Part shown: positions 28,412-37,110 of the stretch, one piece after another | Position numbering within the stretch: position 1 is the first letter of the stretch | Layout of the letters: every line of letters begins with the position of its first letter | Assembly: GCF_001046875.1 (NCBI RefSeq) | Contig: NZ_HF571038.1 | Location: 266,271 to 330,270, forward strand | Source of the DNA: Nostocoides jenkinsii Ben 74 | GTDB lineage: Bacteria > Actinomycetota > Actinomycetes > Actinomycetales > Dermatophilaceae | DNA length: 64,000 nucleotides | Reading direction: 5' to 3' | Notes under the pieces: generated by a model | Databases searched by the model: none | Told to the model about the DNA's origin: nothing | The model's input: the letters and a program-made list of their open reading frames with translations, nothing else | Position numbers and translations under genes: made by a program

Positions 28412-28801
28412 GTGACGTCTGCGCCCTCGCAACCCTCGGGTTCCGCGCCTTTGGTGGCTGGCTTCGTCTGCGGCCTGGAGGCGCTGCTCCTGGTCGGGGC
28501 GGCCGCGGCATACCTCGCGGGTGTTGTCCACGAGACCGAGTCGAGCCTGCCTCGGACGCTCGCGTCGATGGCGCTCTTCTTGGTCGGCGCGCTTCTTCTC
28601 GGGGCGATGGCGCGGGCCTGGCGGCACGGCGCGTCGTGGCCGCGGATGGCGACGCTGGTGGTCAACGCCCTACTCGTACCCGTCTCGATCACCGTGATCC
28701 GGGGCAACGGCCCCCTTGTCGGCGTCCCGCTCCTCGCCTTGGCCGTATGCGGCGTGGTCTGCGCCCTCCGCGCCGGCGACTCCGACCCGTCCCCCGCCTG
28801 A
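28412..28801 (+). CDS. Small four-helix integral membrane protein
   Basis: 129 residues from GTG 28412. Four hydrophobic helices are plain: VAGFVCGLEALLLVGAAAAYLAG, LASMALFLVGALLLGAMARA, MATLVVNALLVPVSITVI and VGVPLLALAVCGVVCALRAG. No catalytic motif; actinobacterial genomes carry many such proteins without function. TATAGC at 28397-28402 ends 9 bases before the GTG, so the transcript may be leaderless. A much longer frame upstream runs antisense to whiB1 and is not believed. It is convergent with the DUF2207-like gene. Confidence 0.75.
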   Translation: MTSAPSQPSGSAPLVAGFVCGLEALLLVGAAAAYLAGVVHETESSLPRTLASMALFLVGALLLGAMARAWRHGASWPRMATLVVNALLVPVSITVIRGNGPLVGVPLLALAVCGVVCALRAGDSDPSPA

Positions 28802-28850
28802 ACGACGAGATTCTGGGCCCGACGACTCGCGGGGAAGGTCCTGACAGAAC

Positions 28851-30131
28851 TCAGAAGCCGAGGTCGCACCCGTCGCAGCCACAACCGTCGCCGAAGTCGA
28901 GCAGATCCGAGCTGACGAAAGGAAGTCGCCGGCCCCATCGGTGACCGCGCTCAGCCCGTCGCCGATGTCCGCGTCGATGAGGCCGAAGTCAATGTCACCC
29001 AGTCCGCCGATCGCGTCGCCGAGCTGTAGGGCGTCGAAGCCTGCACCCAGCACATTGCCGAGCGCGTCGAAGCCGTCGATCCAGGTCAAGTCGAAGTAGG
29101 CCTCGCCGAGGCCGCGAAGTTGCGCGCTGCGCGCGACGTCGGCGAAAACCCGCGCCCATCGATCGGCCACCCCGAAGACCATCGCATAGGGCAAGTACCG
29201 GCTGAAGAGATCGGTGGCTTCTTCGAAGCGGATCTGGTTGGCCTCGGCCTTGGTGAGGTACTCCCGGAAGCCCAGAGCCTGGATGCGCACCGCCGACCCG
29301 ACGGCCGTGCGCGGGGTGCGGCCGCGCCCACCCCAGAGGAGCAGTAGTGCAGAGAGTCCCAGCCCGACGCCCAGCGCCGCGGTGAGCTTGCCGGTGAAAT
29401 CCGTTGTGCCGGCGGTGATCCCGGCAATGCCGGCCCCGACCGCGAGGAGCAGCAGCGGTATGCCGAGGCAGCCGAGCCGGCGATTCCGGTCCCGCGGGTG
29501 CTGGGTGTAGTAGCCGCGGTCGACGACTTCGCGGTACAGCCCGATCTGGGCCTCGCGCATCGTCAGATCGAAGCCGCGGGCCTTGAGTTCGGCGACCGTG
29601 ACCTCGCGGCTTCGCGTGAAGATCTTGTTCAGCAACTCCCGCTCGAACGGGAGCAGCGTGCCGCCCGCGGGCGGCGCCAGCCGAGTCATCCGCCAGTCGT
29701 GACCCGAGGAGGAGGTTCGCTGTGCTGCGGAGGCGCGGCGCGGCATACCGGGAGGAGGGGGTGGCGGTTTGGGGGTGTCGGCCGTAACCGGCTCGGCGTG
29801 GAGGTGGACATAGCCGCGCACGGCGAGGACGACCAGGGTGGCGCTGACGTCGACGGCATCCGCGGAGCCGTCGATAACGGTGCCCATCAAGCCAGGCGTG
29901 ACGCCGTCGGGCGGGGTGAAACGCACCGCGACCGGCCCGCTCCACTCGGCGTCCCGCCAAGACACCCGCTCCGTCGTGGCCTGCTGCCCCAGCGCGGGCA
30001 CCCCGCCGGGGTGTGATGCCGTGGAACACCTCGTCCCGCCGGCCCCGGCGGAACCACCCCAGAGTCAGCAAGACGAGGGCCACCGGCACCACGGCCGCGG
30101 CCACCACTTCGAGCAGTTCGGTCTGCGTCAC
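28851..30131 (-). pseudogene. DUF2207-like membrane protein gene with two compensating frameshifts
   Basis: The N-terminus (GTG 30131; TELLEVVAAAVVPVALVLLTLGWFRRGRRDEVFHGITP) and the natural cysteine-rich end (LLDFGDGCGCDGCDLGF, stop at 28851-28853) share one frame, but everything between (PALGQQATTERVSWRDAEWSGPVAVRFTPPDGV ... ALGFREYLTKAEANQIRFEEATDLFSRYLPYAMVFG) is in a second frame. One surplus base in the G-run 30008-30011 and one missing base at the A-run 28918-28920 explain both switches. The parts match a short DUF2207 protein lacking the usual extracytoplasmic N-terminal domain, with a central transmembrane pair and the conserved YLPYAM..G region. Corrected length is about 426 residues. 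Pseudogene or assembly indels cannot be told apart from this sequence. Confidence 0.75.
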
Positions 30132-30148
30132 TGGCGCGAATCCCCCTG

Positions 30149-30178
30149 CAAGGAACTGCTGCTAGCAGACGTTCCTTG
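30149..30178 (-). terminator. Hairpin downstream of etfA
   Basis: CAAGGAAC at 30149-30156 pairs perfectly with GTTCCTTG at 30171-30178, and the loop contains the palindrome CTGCTAGCAG. It lies 19 bp beyond the etfA stop on the minus strand and ends the dimethylglycine dehydrogenase-etfB-etfA operon just before the DUF2207-like gene. Confidence 0.7.
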
Positions 30179-30196
30179 GCCTCAGGCGGGACCGGC

Positions 30197-31168
30197 TCAG
30201 CGCTTGTCCAACTCCGCCAGGATCGCCGGGATGACCTCGTGCATGTCACCGACGATGGCGTATGCCGCTTTGGTCACCATGGGTGCCTCGGCGTCGGTGT
30301 TGATCGCGATGATCGTCTTGGAGGACGAGCAGCCCGCCCAGTGCTGGATGGCACCGGAGATGCCGCACGGCACATACAGGTCGGGGTTGATCCGGTTGCC
30401 GGTCTGGCCGACCTGCTCGTGGTGGGGGCGCCAGCCCAGCGAGGTCACGACGCGGGAGACGCCGACGACGCCGCCGAGCTTCGCGGCCAGCGCGTCGACC
30501 CCACCGAAGCCGTCCGGGCCACCGGCCCCGCGGCCCGCGCCCACCACGATCTTGGCGCGGGTCAGGCTCGCGCCGTCCCCGCCGGCCCGTGGCGTCACCG
30601 ACACCACGCGAGCGCGCAGATCATCGGCGGCGATCGCCGGCGACGTCGTCACGACCTCGGCCGCGCCTGGCGCATCGGCCGGAACCGGCTCGACCGCGTG
30701 ACCTGCGAGGGTCAAGATGGCCGGCGACGCCGCCAGCGTCATCGTTTCGATGACTGCGCCGCCGACCACCTGGCGTTGGAGCGTCGTGGTGGACCCGTCG
30801 ACGCGGGCCGAGACGGCATTGGCCGCCATCGGCAGATCCCGGCGGGTAGCCAGGTGGGCGAGGATCTCGCTGCCCCGGTTGCTGCCGCCGGCGAGGATGA
30901 CGGATGCGTCGCCCGCGGCGGTGTCGAGCACACCGGCCCAGGCGGCCGCGGCATACGACGACAACTCGGCGCTGTCGGCGACGTGCACCCGAGCCACCCC
31001 GTATGCCGCGCAGTCGCCGACCACGGCGGACAAGTCCGTCCCCGGGGCGGCGACGACGACGGCCTCAACCGAGTCCCCGTCTCCGGCCAGCCCACGCGCA
31101 AACGTCAATGCCTCCTGGGAGACAAGGGCGGCGCGCCCGTCCTCCACTTCGACGAGAACGGCGATCAT
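30197..31168 (-). CDS. etfA: Electron transfer flavoprotein alpha subunit
   Basis: 323 residues; binds FAD and, with EtfB, passes electrons from flavin dehydrogenases to the respiratory chain. The C-terminal FAD domain shows IVVGAGRGAGG, SLGWRPHHEQVGQTGNRINPDLYVPCGISGAIQHWAGC and KTIIAINTDAEAPMVTKAAYAIVGDMHEVIP. The ATG overlaps the etfB stop (ATGA). The operon begins with a dimethylglycine-dehydrogenase-like gene, so these EtfAB are probably dedicated to methylamine/betaine oxidation instead of fatty-acid oxidation, as with the dedicated Etf genes of Pseudomonas betaine clusters. Confidence 0.93.
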   Translation of the reverse strand: MIAVLVEVEDGRAALVSQEALTFARGLAGDGDSVEAVVVAAPGTDLSAVVGDCAAYGVARVHVADSAELSSYAAAAWAGVLDTAAGDASVILAGGSNRGSEILAHLATRRDLPMAANAVSARVDGSTTTLQRQVVGGAVIETMTLAASPAILTLAGHAVEPVPADAPGAAEVVTTSPAIAADDLRARVVSVTPRAGGDGASLTRAKIVVGAGRGAGGPDGFGGVDALAAKLGGVVGVSRVVTSLGWRPHHEQVGQTGNRINPDLYVPCGISGAIQHWAGCSSSKTIIAINTDAEAPMVTKAAYAIVGDMHEVIPAILAELDKR

Positions 31169-31929
31169 CGGATGACTCCCAACTCGACGAGGGTGGAGAC
31201 GAAGGCCGGCGCCGCGGCGGGCCCGGTGCCGAGCACCTGCACCTGGTTGGGCGGCGGCGGCGGAACGGTCAGGCTCTCGCGGCCCGACCCGGCCGGGGCG
31301 GCGCTCGGCGCGAGTACTTCCACCGGCGCCTTCTTGGCCTTCATCCGGCCCATGACGGACGGATAGCGCGGCTCGACGCCGCCTTCGAGAATGGTGACCA
31401 CGGCGGGCAGCGACACCTCATACGTCTCGGTGCCGTCGGGCCCCTCGCCGGTCAGGGTCGCGACGCCGCCGGCAACCGAGACGTTCTGGATGCCGGTCAC
31501 CACGGGCTGCCCGAGCGCGTACGCCAGCCGCACCCCGACCTGGAAGTCGCCGGTGTCGGCGGCGTCGTTGCCAAGCAGGATCAGGTCGTATGCCGTGCCG
31601 CCCGCCTCCCGCGCCCGGACCGCTGCCGCGATTTCCCGAGCCACGTCTCCGGGGCCGTAGGCGTCGCTGTCGGCCTCGATGTGGATGCCGTCGGTCATGC
31701 CGACGGCGAGAGCAGATCGCAATTGGTCGATCGCGTCGCCCGGGCCGAGGGTCAGCACCGTCGCCTGACCGCCGTCGGCGGCCTGAACCGCCAATTCCAC
31801 GGCGCACTCCTCGTTGGGGGAGGTGGTGTAGCCGGAGTGGGTGCCGTCGATGCCGCGGCCGTCGGCGGTCAGCGAGACCTCGCCGGTCGCCTCTGGGACT
31901 CGCTTGATGCACACCAGGACGTTTGTCAT
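31165..31929 (-). CDS. etfB: Electron transfer flavoprotein beta subunit
   Basis: 254 residues: MTNVLVCIKRVPEATGEVSL, SPNEECAVELAVQA, AYDLILLGNDAADTGDFQVGVRLAYALGQP, and the recognition/AMP region LPAVVTILEGGVEPRYPSVMGRMKAKK. Forms the heterodimer with EtfA. Its ATG follows the dehydrogenase stop with no intervening base (TAA-ATG), so translation is coupled. The Pro/Ala-rich stretch near residue 220 (VPPPPPNQVQ) replaces the usual end of EtfB and may reflect adaptation to its dedicated partner. Confidence 0.93.
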   Translation of the reverse strand: MTNVLVCIKRVPEATGEVSLTADGRGIDGTHSGYTTSPNEECAVELAVQAADGGQATVLTLGPGDAIDQLRSALAVGMTDGIHIEADSDAYGPGDVAREIAAAVRAREAGGTAYDLILLGNDAADTGDFQVGVRLAYALGQPVVTGIQNVSVAGGVATLTGEGPDGTETYEVSLPAVVTILEGGVEPRYPSVMGRMKAKKAPVEVLAPSAAPAGSGRESLTVPPPPPNQVQVLGTGPAAAPAFVSTLVELGVIR

Positions 31930-34443
31930 TTAGAGGCCTCGAATCCGGGCGTTCTCCGGGTCGAACAGCGGCGTCGCATCGACGGCGGCCACCGTGACCG
32001 GATACAGCTCCTCCATATAGGACACGGCCAGCTCGGTGCCGACGACCGCGGACTCCACGGGCAGGAAGGCCATGAGCACATGCTTGCCGAGGCTCGGAGC
32101 CGAGCCGGCGGTCGTCACATAGGGGTGGTGGCCGTGACCATCCGTGAGCGGCTCGCCGCCACGGGTCAGAATCGGCTCGCCGCCGAGCATGTAGCGCTTG
32201 ACCCCGCTCGCGGACGTGTGGTTATCGACCGTCATCGAGCACAGAACCGTCGCCGGGGTCTGCCCCGCCTGCGCGGTGATGGCGTCCTTGCCGATGAAGT
32301 CCGCGTCCTTGATCTTGGCCCGCTCCATGCCGGTCTCGGTCAGGGTGCGCTCGGTGTCGAGCTCATACCCATAGGCGCGGTAGCCCTTCTCGATGCGTCC
32401 GGTGGTGCCATAAACACCGATCCCGACCGGGACCAGGCCGTGCTCCGCGCCGGCTTCGAGCAGCTTGGCCCACAACGCCGCGCCGGACTCGAACGGGACA
32501 TACAGCTCCCAGCCGTATTCACCGACATACGAGATCCGCGAGGCGAGGACGGGCAGGATGCCGACCTCGATGTCGCGGCAGGTGCCGAACGCGAAGCCTT
32601 CCTTCGAGACGTCTGCGGAGGTGACCGAGGCCAGGATCTCCTTGGCCTTCGGGCCCCACAGGCCGATGGTCGAGTACGCCGACGTGAGGTCGACGACGGC
32701 GGTGCCGCTCGGCATACGGTCCTTGAACCACTTCAGGTCGGCCATGCCGTGCGCGCCGCCGGTGACGACCCGGAACCGGTCGTGCGCCAGCCGCATCACC
32801 GTCAGGTCGGAGCGGAAGCCGCCGCGCTCGTCGAGGACCGGGGTGTAGATCACGCGGCCGACCTTCACATCGGCCTGCGCGACGATGACCTTCTGCACGC
32901 CCTCGAGCGCCCCCGGGCCGACGATGTCGAAGATGCAGAACGCGGTGAGGTCGACCAGGCCGGCCGTCTCGCGCATCTGCAGGTGCTCGGCGTTGATGAT
33001 CGGGCTCCACCAGCGGGCGTCCCACTCGTGCTCGCGCGGCATGCAGGCGTCGCCGAACTTCTCCACCAGGGCGGCGTTCGACTCATACCAGTGCGGACGT
33101 TCCCAGCCGGCGGTCTCATAGAAGACGGCGCCGAGTTCCTTCTCCGAGGCGTGCATCGGAGACAGTCGTATGCCGCGTGAGCTCGACCATTGCTCGCTCG
33201 GGTGGACGATGCCGTAGGTCTTGTTGAACGACTCATCGGTGCGGGCGCGGATGTGCTCGCGGGTGCGCTGGTGGGGATAGAAGCGCGCGATGTCGGAGTG
33301 GCCGAGGTCGATCTCGGGATTGCCGTGGGTCATCCACTCGGCGACCGCGCGGGCAGTGCCTGGGCCTTCCTTGATCCACACGGCCGCGGCGGACCACAGG
33401 CCCTTGACCTCGGGGGTCTCGCCGAGGAGGGGGAAGCCGTCGGGGGTCAACGACAGGAGGCCGTTGATGGCATAGCGGATCTCGGCGCGCTCGTCACCGA
33501 GGAGCTCCGGCATGAGTTCGAGGGCCTGCTCCAACTGCGGGTCGAAGTCGTCGGAGGTGAAGGGCAACTCGGTGGGGGAGAGCTTCGACTGCTCGATGCT
33601 CGGGATCTCCTCGGCGTCCATCAGGATCGCCCGGTGGGCGTAGGAGCCGACCTCCATGTCGGAGCCGTGCTGGCGCTCGTAGCAGAACGTGTCCATGTCA
33701 CGCACGATCGGGAACGAGATCTCACCCGGACGGTCGGCGAGGACCTCGCACGGGCCGACCGAGATCATCTGGTGCACCGCGGGGGTTAGCGGGATGTGTG
33801 CGCCGGCCATCTTGGCCAGCTTCGGGCTCCACACACCGCACGCGATCACAACGGTCTCGGCCTCAATCGTGCCGCCGGTGGTCTCGACGGCCTTGATGAC
33901 GCCGTCCTCGACCCGCATCCCGGTGACCTCTACATTGGGCACGACGGTCAACGCGCCGAGCTCCATCGCCTTCTCGCGGAAGATCGTGCCGGCTCGCAGG
34001 GAGTCGACGACACCGACGGTCGGGAACCACGCGGCGCCGATGATCACCGAGGAGTCGAGGAAGGGAACCTTCTCCACGACCTGCTCCGGCGTGACGAGTT
34101 CGGCGGGGATGCCCCACGCCTTGGCGCTGCTCATGCGGCGGCGCAACTCCTCCATCCGCTCCTCGGTGCGGGCGACCTCGAAGCCGCCGGACTCGGTGAA
34201 GACGCCGAGTTCCTTGTACTGCGCCATCGAGTCCTTGGTGATATCCGCGAACTCACGCGAGTGATCCACCGGGAAGAGGAAGTTGCTCGCGTGACCGGTC
34301 GAGCCGCCCGGGTTGGGCAGCGGGCCCTTGTCGATCTGCACGATGTCGCGCCAACCGAGGTTGGCGAGGTGGTAGACGAGGCTGTTTCCGACGATGCCGG
34401 CGCCGATGACGACGCAGCGAGCCGTGGCGGGCACATTGGCCAT
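31930..34443 (-). CDS. Dimethylglycine/sarcosine dehydrogenase-like flavoprotein with GcvT domain
   Basis: 837 residues, same architecture as Arthrobacter dimethylglycine oxidase and mammalian DMGDH. An N-terminal DAO-type FAD domain (CVVIGAGIVGNSLVYHLANLG; H51 in GGSTGHASNF aligns with the histidine that holds FAD covalently) is followed by the DUF1989/FAO_M linker and a C-terminal aminomethyltransferase domain (GYELDTERTLTETGMERAKIKDADFIGKDAI) that would transfer the released one-carbon unit to tetrahydrofolate. The adjacent etfBA suggest a dehydrogenase feeding EtfAB, not an oxidase using oxygen. Substrate (dimethylglycine, sarcosine or a relative) is inferred from context. An operator copy lies 26 bp upstream of its ATG. 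Confidence 0.88.
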   Translation of the reverse strand: MANVPATARCVVIGAGIVGNSLVYHLANLGWRDIVQIDKGPLPNPGGSTGHASNFLFPVDHSREFADITKDSMAQYKELGVFTESGGFEVARTEERMEELRRRMSSAKAWGIPAELVTPEQVVEKVPFLDSSVIIGAAWFPTVGVVDSLRAGTIFREKAMELGALTVVPNVEVTGMRVEDGVIKAVETTGGTIEAETVVIACGVWSPKLAKMAGAHIPLTPAVHQMISVGPCEVLADRPGEISFPIVRDMDTFCYERQHGSDMEVGSYAHRAILMDAEEIPSIEQSKLSPTELPFTSDDFDPQLEQALELMPELLGDERAEIRYAINGLLSLTPDGFPLLGETPEVKGLWSAAAVWIKEGPGTARAVAEWMTHGNPEIDLGHSDIARFYPHQRTREHIRARTDESFNKTYGIVHPSEQWSSSRGIRLSPMHASEKELGAVFYETAGWERPHWYESNAALVEKFGDACMPREHEWDARWWSPIINAEHLQMRETAGLVDLTAFCIFDIVGPGALEGVQKVIVAQADVKVGRVIYTPVLDERGGFRSDLTVMRLAHDRFRVVTGGAHGMADLKWFKDRMPSGTAVVDLTSAYSTIGLWGPKAKEILASVTSADVSKEGFAFGTCRDIEVGILPVLASRISYVGEYGWELYVPFESGAALWAKLLEAGAEHGLVPVGIGVYGTTGRIEKGYRAYGYELDTERTLTETGMERAKIKDADFIGKDAITAQAGQTPATVLCSMTVDNHTSASGVKRYMLGGEPILTRGGEPLTDGHGHHPYVTTAGSAPSLGKHVLMAFLPVESAVVGTELAVSYMEELYPVTVAAVDATPLFDPENARIRGL

Positions 34444-34468
34444 GGGCGGTGCTTCACTTTCTCACATT

Positions 34469-34485
34469 GTTGCGTATGGCGCAAC
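34469..34485 (-). promoter_or_regulatory. Operator copy 1 (GTTGCG-N5-CGCAAC), dimethylglycine dehydrogenase promoter
   Basis: A perfect palindrome with 6-bp arms and spacer TATGG, located between the start codon at 34443 and a likely -10 TACTCT (34506-34511, minus strand). The gap from -10 to operator is 20 nt, as at the two other copies. A degenerate half site follows at 34492-34502. Proposed target of the IclR regulator encoded at 36325-37101. Confidence 0.7.
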
Positions 34486-34509
34486 GCGTCTCGCATTGCG
34501 CACCAAGAG

Positions 34510-34535
34510 TAGCGCGGGGCGGGTGTCCCGCGCTA
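34510..34535 (-). terminator. Hairpin downstream of BCCT transporter gene
   Basis: TAGCGCGGG at 34510-34518 pairs with CCCGCGCTA at 34527-34535 around an 8-base loop, 13 bp past the transporter stop. It separates the transporter gene from the dimethylglycine dehydrogenase operon, although it overlaps the upstream part of that operon's promoter. Confidence 0.65.
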
Positions 34536-34548
34536 TCACGGTGGGCTG

Positions 34549-36207
34549 TCAGGATTCGGTGGGCTGCGTCCGGTTCCGGACGATGGCCTCCAACTCCTCG
34601 ATGTCCTCTTCGAGTTCGTCGATCTCGCGACCCTGGGAGCGCAGTGTGGAGCGCAGGCGCGGGCGCAGCGTCGACTCGAAGGGCTCTTCCCGCAGGGACT
34701 TCCACAGGGAGACGCACAGCCCGATGAGGATTATCAGGAACGGGAAGCCGACGATGATGACCCCGGTTTGCAGCGCGCTCAGACCGTTGGCGAAGAGCAG
34801 GACAGCGGCGATGGCCCCGGTCGAGACGCCCCAGAAGATCACCATCAACCGGTTGGGCTCCTCGTGGCCACGCTGGCTGAGCATGCCCATCACGATCGAG
34901 GCCGAGTCGGCGCCGGTGATGAAGAAGATCGCGATGAGGAAGACCGCCAGCGACACCGTGACGGTGGCTAGGGGGAAGGAGCGCAGGGTGCCGAACAGCG
35001 TGGTTTCCACACCCGCGTCGAGCATGGCCTTCATGTCCTTGCCCTCCCGCAGTTGCAGGTCGAAGGCGGCCCCGCCGAGGATGGAGAACCACATAAACGA
35101 CACGAGGCTCGGGATGAGGATCACGAAGACGACGAACTGACGGATCGTGCGGCCCTTGGAGATGCGGGCGATGAACATGCCGACGAAGGGCGTCCACGAC
35201 ACCCACCACGCCCAGTAGAAGATCGTCCAGCCGGACAGCCAATCGGCACCGCCGAAGACACCCGTCCGGAAGCTCATCGCCGGGAGTTGGGTCAGGTAGC
35301 CACCGATCGATTCGGTGAACGTCCCGAGGATGAACACCGTCGGGCCCACGACGAAGATGAAGAAGACCAGGAGCGCGGCGGCAATGGCATTGGCGTTGGA
35401 GAGCCACTTGATGCCCTTGTCGACGCCGGAGACGGCCGAGAGCACGAAGCAGGCGGTCAGGACGGCGATGACGACCGCGGCGGCCACCTTCCCGTAGGGC
35501 TGCCGCCCGAAGACGTTGGCGAGGCCACCGGTGATCTGCAGGGCACCGAGACCCAGCGATGTCGCCGAGCCGAACAGGGTCGCCAGGATGGCGAGGATGT
35601 CGATGGTCTTGCCGGCCGGGCCCTCGACGCGCTTGCCGAGCAGGGGATAGAAGGCGGCCGAGATGAGATTGCCCCGCCCCTTGCGGTAGGCGAAGTAGGC
35701 GATCGCGAGGCCGATCACGGCATACATCGCCCACGGGTGGAAGCCCCAGTGGAAGAAGGTGTACTCCATCGCCAGGTGCGCGGCCTTGTCCGAGCCTGGC
35801 TCGGCCAGCCCCATCGGCGGCGTATTGAGGTGGGTCAGCGGCTCGGCGACGCCGTAGAACATCAGGCCGATCCCCATGCCGGTGGCGAACATCATGGACA
35901 CCCAGGAGAACGTCGAGAACTCCGGCTCCATTTCGTCGGGGCCCAGCTTGATATTTCCGTAGCGGGTAAACGCCAAGAACATCGAGAACACCACAAAGGC
36001 GCCGCTGGACAGTACGAAGAACCAGCCGAAGTTGCCGGTGATCCAGCCGAGGATCGAGCCACCGGTCTTGGCGAAGCCTTCGCTGTCGATCGCGCCATAC
36101 AAGAGGAACGCCAGCGCGAGGCCGGCCGCGACCGCAAAGACCGGGACATCGGTCCGTGGTCGGTGCTCAACCTCTGCTGAACTCTGATCGACGTCGACGG
36201 TCGCCAT
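34549..36207 (-). CDS. BCCT-family betaine/choline/carnitine transporter
   Basis: 552-residue secondary carrier with 12 membrane helices. BetP-like signatures are clear: the unwound sodium-site helix ATGMGIGLMFYGVAEP, and the tryptophan box WAWWVSWTPFVGMFIARISKGRTIR that builds the trimethylammonium cage. This points to sodium-coupled uptake of glycine betaine or choline. ATG 36207 is chosen: it has a GGTGGG ribosome site, whereas a longer frame would run across the operator. The C-terminus has an acidic helix (EIDELEEDIEELEAIV), unlike the basic osmosensing tail of BetP, so osmotic activation is less likely and nutritional uptake more so. Confidence 0.93.
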   Translation of the reverse strand: MATVDVDQSSAEVEHRPRTDVPVFAVAAGLALAFLLYGAIDSEGFAKTGGSILGWITGNFGWFFVLSSGAFVVFSMFLAFTRYGNIKLGPDEMEPEFSTFSWVSMMFATGMGIGLMFYGVAEPLTHLNTPPMGLAEPGSDKAAHLAMEYTFFHWGFHPWAMYAVIGLAIAYFAYRKGRGNLISAAFYPLLGKRVEGPAGKTIDILAILATLFGSATSLGLGALQITGGLANVFGRQPYGKVAAAVVIAVLTACFVLSAVSGVDKGIKWLSNANAIAAALLVFFIFVVGPTVFILGTFTESIGGYLTQLPAMSFRTGVFGGADWLSGWTIFYWAWWVSWTPFVGMFIARISKGRTIRQFVVFVILIPSLVSFMWFSILGGAAFDLQLREGKDMKAMLDAGVETTLFGTLRSFPLATVTVSLAVFLIAIFFITGADSASIVMGMLSQRGHEEPNRLMVIFWGVSTGAIAAVLLFANGLSALQTGVIIVGFPFLIILIGLCVSLWKSLREEPFESTLRPRLRSTLRSQGREIDELEEDIEELEAIVRNRTQPTES

Positions 36208-36225
36208 GCCAGGACCCACCCTTCG

Positions 36226-36242
36226 GTTGCGAACTATGCAAC
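36226..36242 (-). promoter_or_regulatory. Operator copy 2 (GTTGC-N7-GCAAC), BCCT promoter
   Basis: A 17-bp palindrome of the same type as at 34469 and 44586, just upstream of the BCCT gene's ribosome site. It lies 23 nt downstream of the predicted -10, inside the transcribed leader. An extra half site CGCAAC is at 36257-36262. A regulator bound here would block RNA polymerase, so repression relieved by a pathway compound is the simplest model. Confidence 0.7.
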
Positions 36243-36265
36243 GCTGCATCTACTAGCGCAACAGC

Positions 36266-36294
36266 AGTGTGGCGTGCGTCACCATGTGGGTCAA
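36266..36294 (-). promoter_or_regulatory. Predicted promoter of the BCCT gene
   Basis: On the minus strand TTGACC (36289-36294) and CACACT (36266-36271) are separated by exactly 17 bp. The -35 matches consensus at five of six bases; the -10 is weak. The layout matches that at betB (TTGACC, 17 bp, CATGCT). Confidence 0.5.
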
Positions 36295-36324
36295 GCATCC
36301 GCCTGCAGGCTGGACACCGACGGG

Positions 36325-37101
36325 TCAGGCGGGCTGATGCCAGCCGAGCCGGCGGGACACCTCGTGCGCCGCCGGGACGAGGACGTCGAGCAGGCCCGCG
36401 AGGCGGTCGTCGTCTAGGCGGAAGGTCGGCCCGGAGAGGCTGAGTGAGTTGGTGATCTCGCCGTGCGCGTTGTGGATCGGGGCCGCGATCGCGGCCAGTC
36501 CGTCCTCCAACTCATCGATCGCCATCGCGTAGCCGTCGCGGCGAACCCGGGCCAGTTCGGCGTCGAGGACGCCGAAGTCGACGATCGTCCTTGAGGTGTA
36601 TGCCGTGAGGTCGCCGAGCAGGTCCCGCACCTTCCCCGGGCTCAACTCGCTCAACAGCACCTTGCCATTGCTGGTGGCGTGCAACGGGATTCGCTGCCCG
36701 ACCCAGTTGTAGGACTGCAGGGCCGAGGTGCCGGCGACCTGATCGAGATAGAGGGCCTGGGTGTCCGCGAGGACAGCGAGATTGACGGTGAGGCCGGTCT
36801 CCTGGGCGAGCCGGCGGCATACGGGCCGGGCCTGCTCGACCACATCGAGACCGGCCACGGCGGTGCCGGCAAGGCGGACCAGGCCGATGCCGAGGCGGTA
36901 CTTGCCGCGGCCCTCGACCTGCTCGACCAACTCCCACTTCTCCAGCGTGGCGACCAGCCGGCTGGCGGTGCTTTTGTGCACCCCGAGCCGGCGGGCGAGC
37001 TCGGTCACGCCGAGCTCGCCCGCACCGGCCAGGTAGGCGAGAATGGTCGCGGCGCGGTCCACGGACTGGACCGAACCGTCCTTCTCGGGGGCGTCATCCA
37101 T
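36325..37101 (-). CDS. IclR-family transcriptional regulator of the betaine island
   Basis: 258 residues. N-terminal winged HTH (SVQSVDRAATILAYLAGAGELGVTELARRLGVHKSTASRLVATLEKWELVEQ) and C-terminal ligand-binding domain (LAVLADTQALYLDQVAG ... HATSNGKVLLSEL ... YAMAIDELEDGLAAIAAPIHNAHGEITNSLSLSGP) are complete. It is the last gene of betB-betA-proV-proW-proX-iclR, 9 bp after proX, and next to the BCCT gene. IclR proteins bind as dimers of dimers to pseudo-palindromes and respond to small catabolites; here choline, betaine or dimethylglycine are candidates. Three matching 17-bp palindromes within 10 kb are the likely operators, including one controlling its own operon. Confidence 0.92.
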   Translation of the reverse strand: MDDAPEKDGSVQSVDRAATILAYLAGAGELGVTELARRLGVHKSTASRLVATLEKWELVEQVEGRGKYRLGIGLVRLAGTAVAGLDVVEQARPVCRRLAQETGLTVNLAVLADTQALYLDQVAGTSALQSYNWVGQRIPLHATSNGKVLLSELSPGKVRDLLGDLTAYTSRTIVDFGVLDAELARVRRDGYAMAIDELEDGLAAIAAPIHNAHGEITNSLSLSGPTFRLDDDRLAGLLDVLVPAAHEVSRRLGWHQPA

Positions 37102-37110
37102 ACCGGACCG

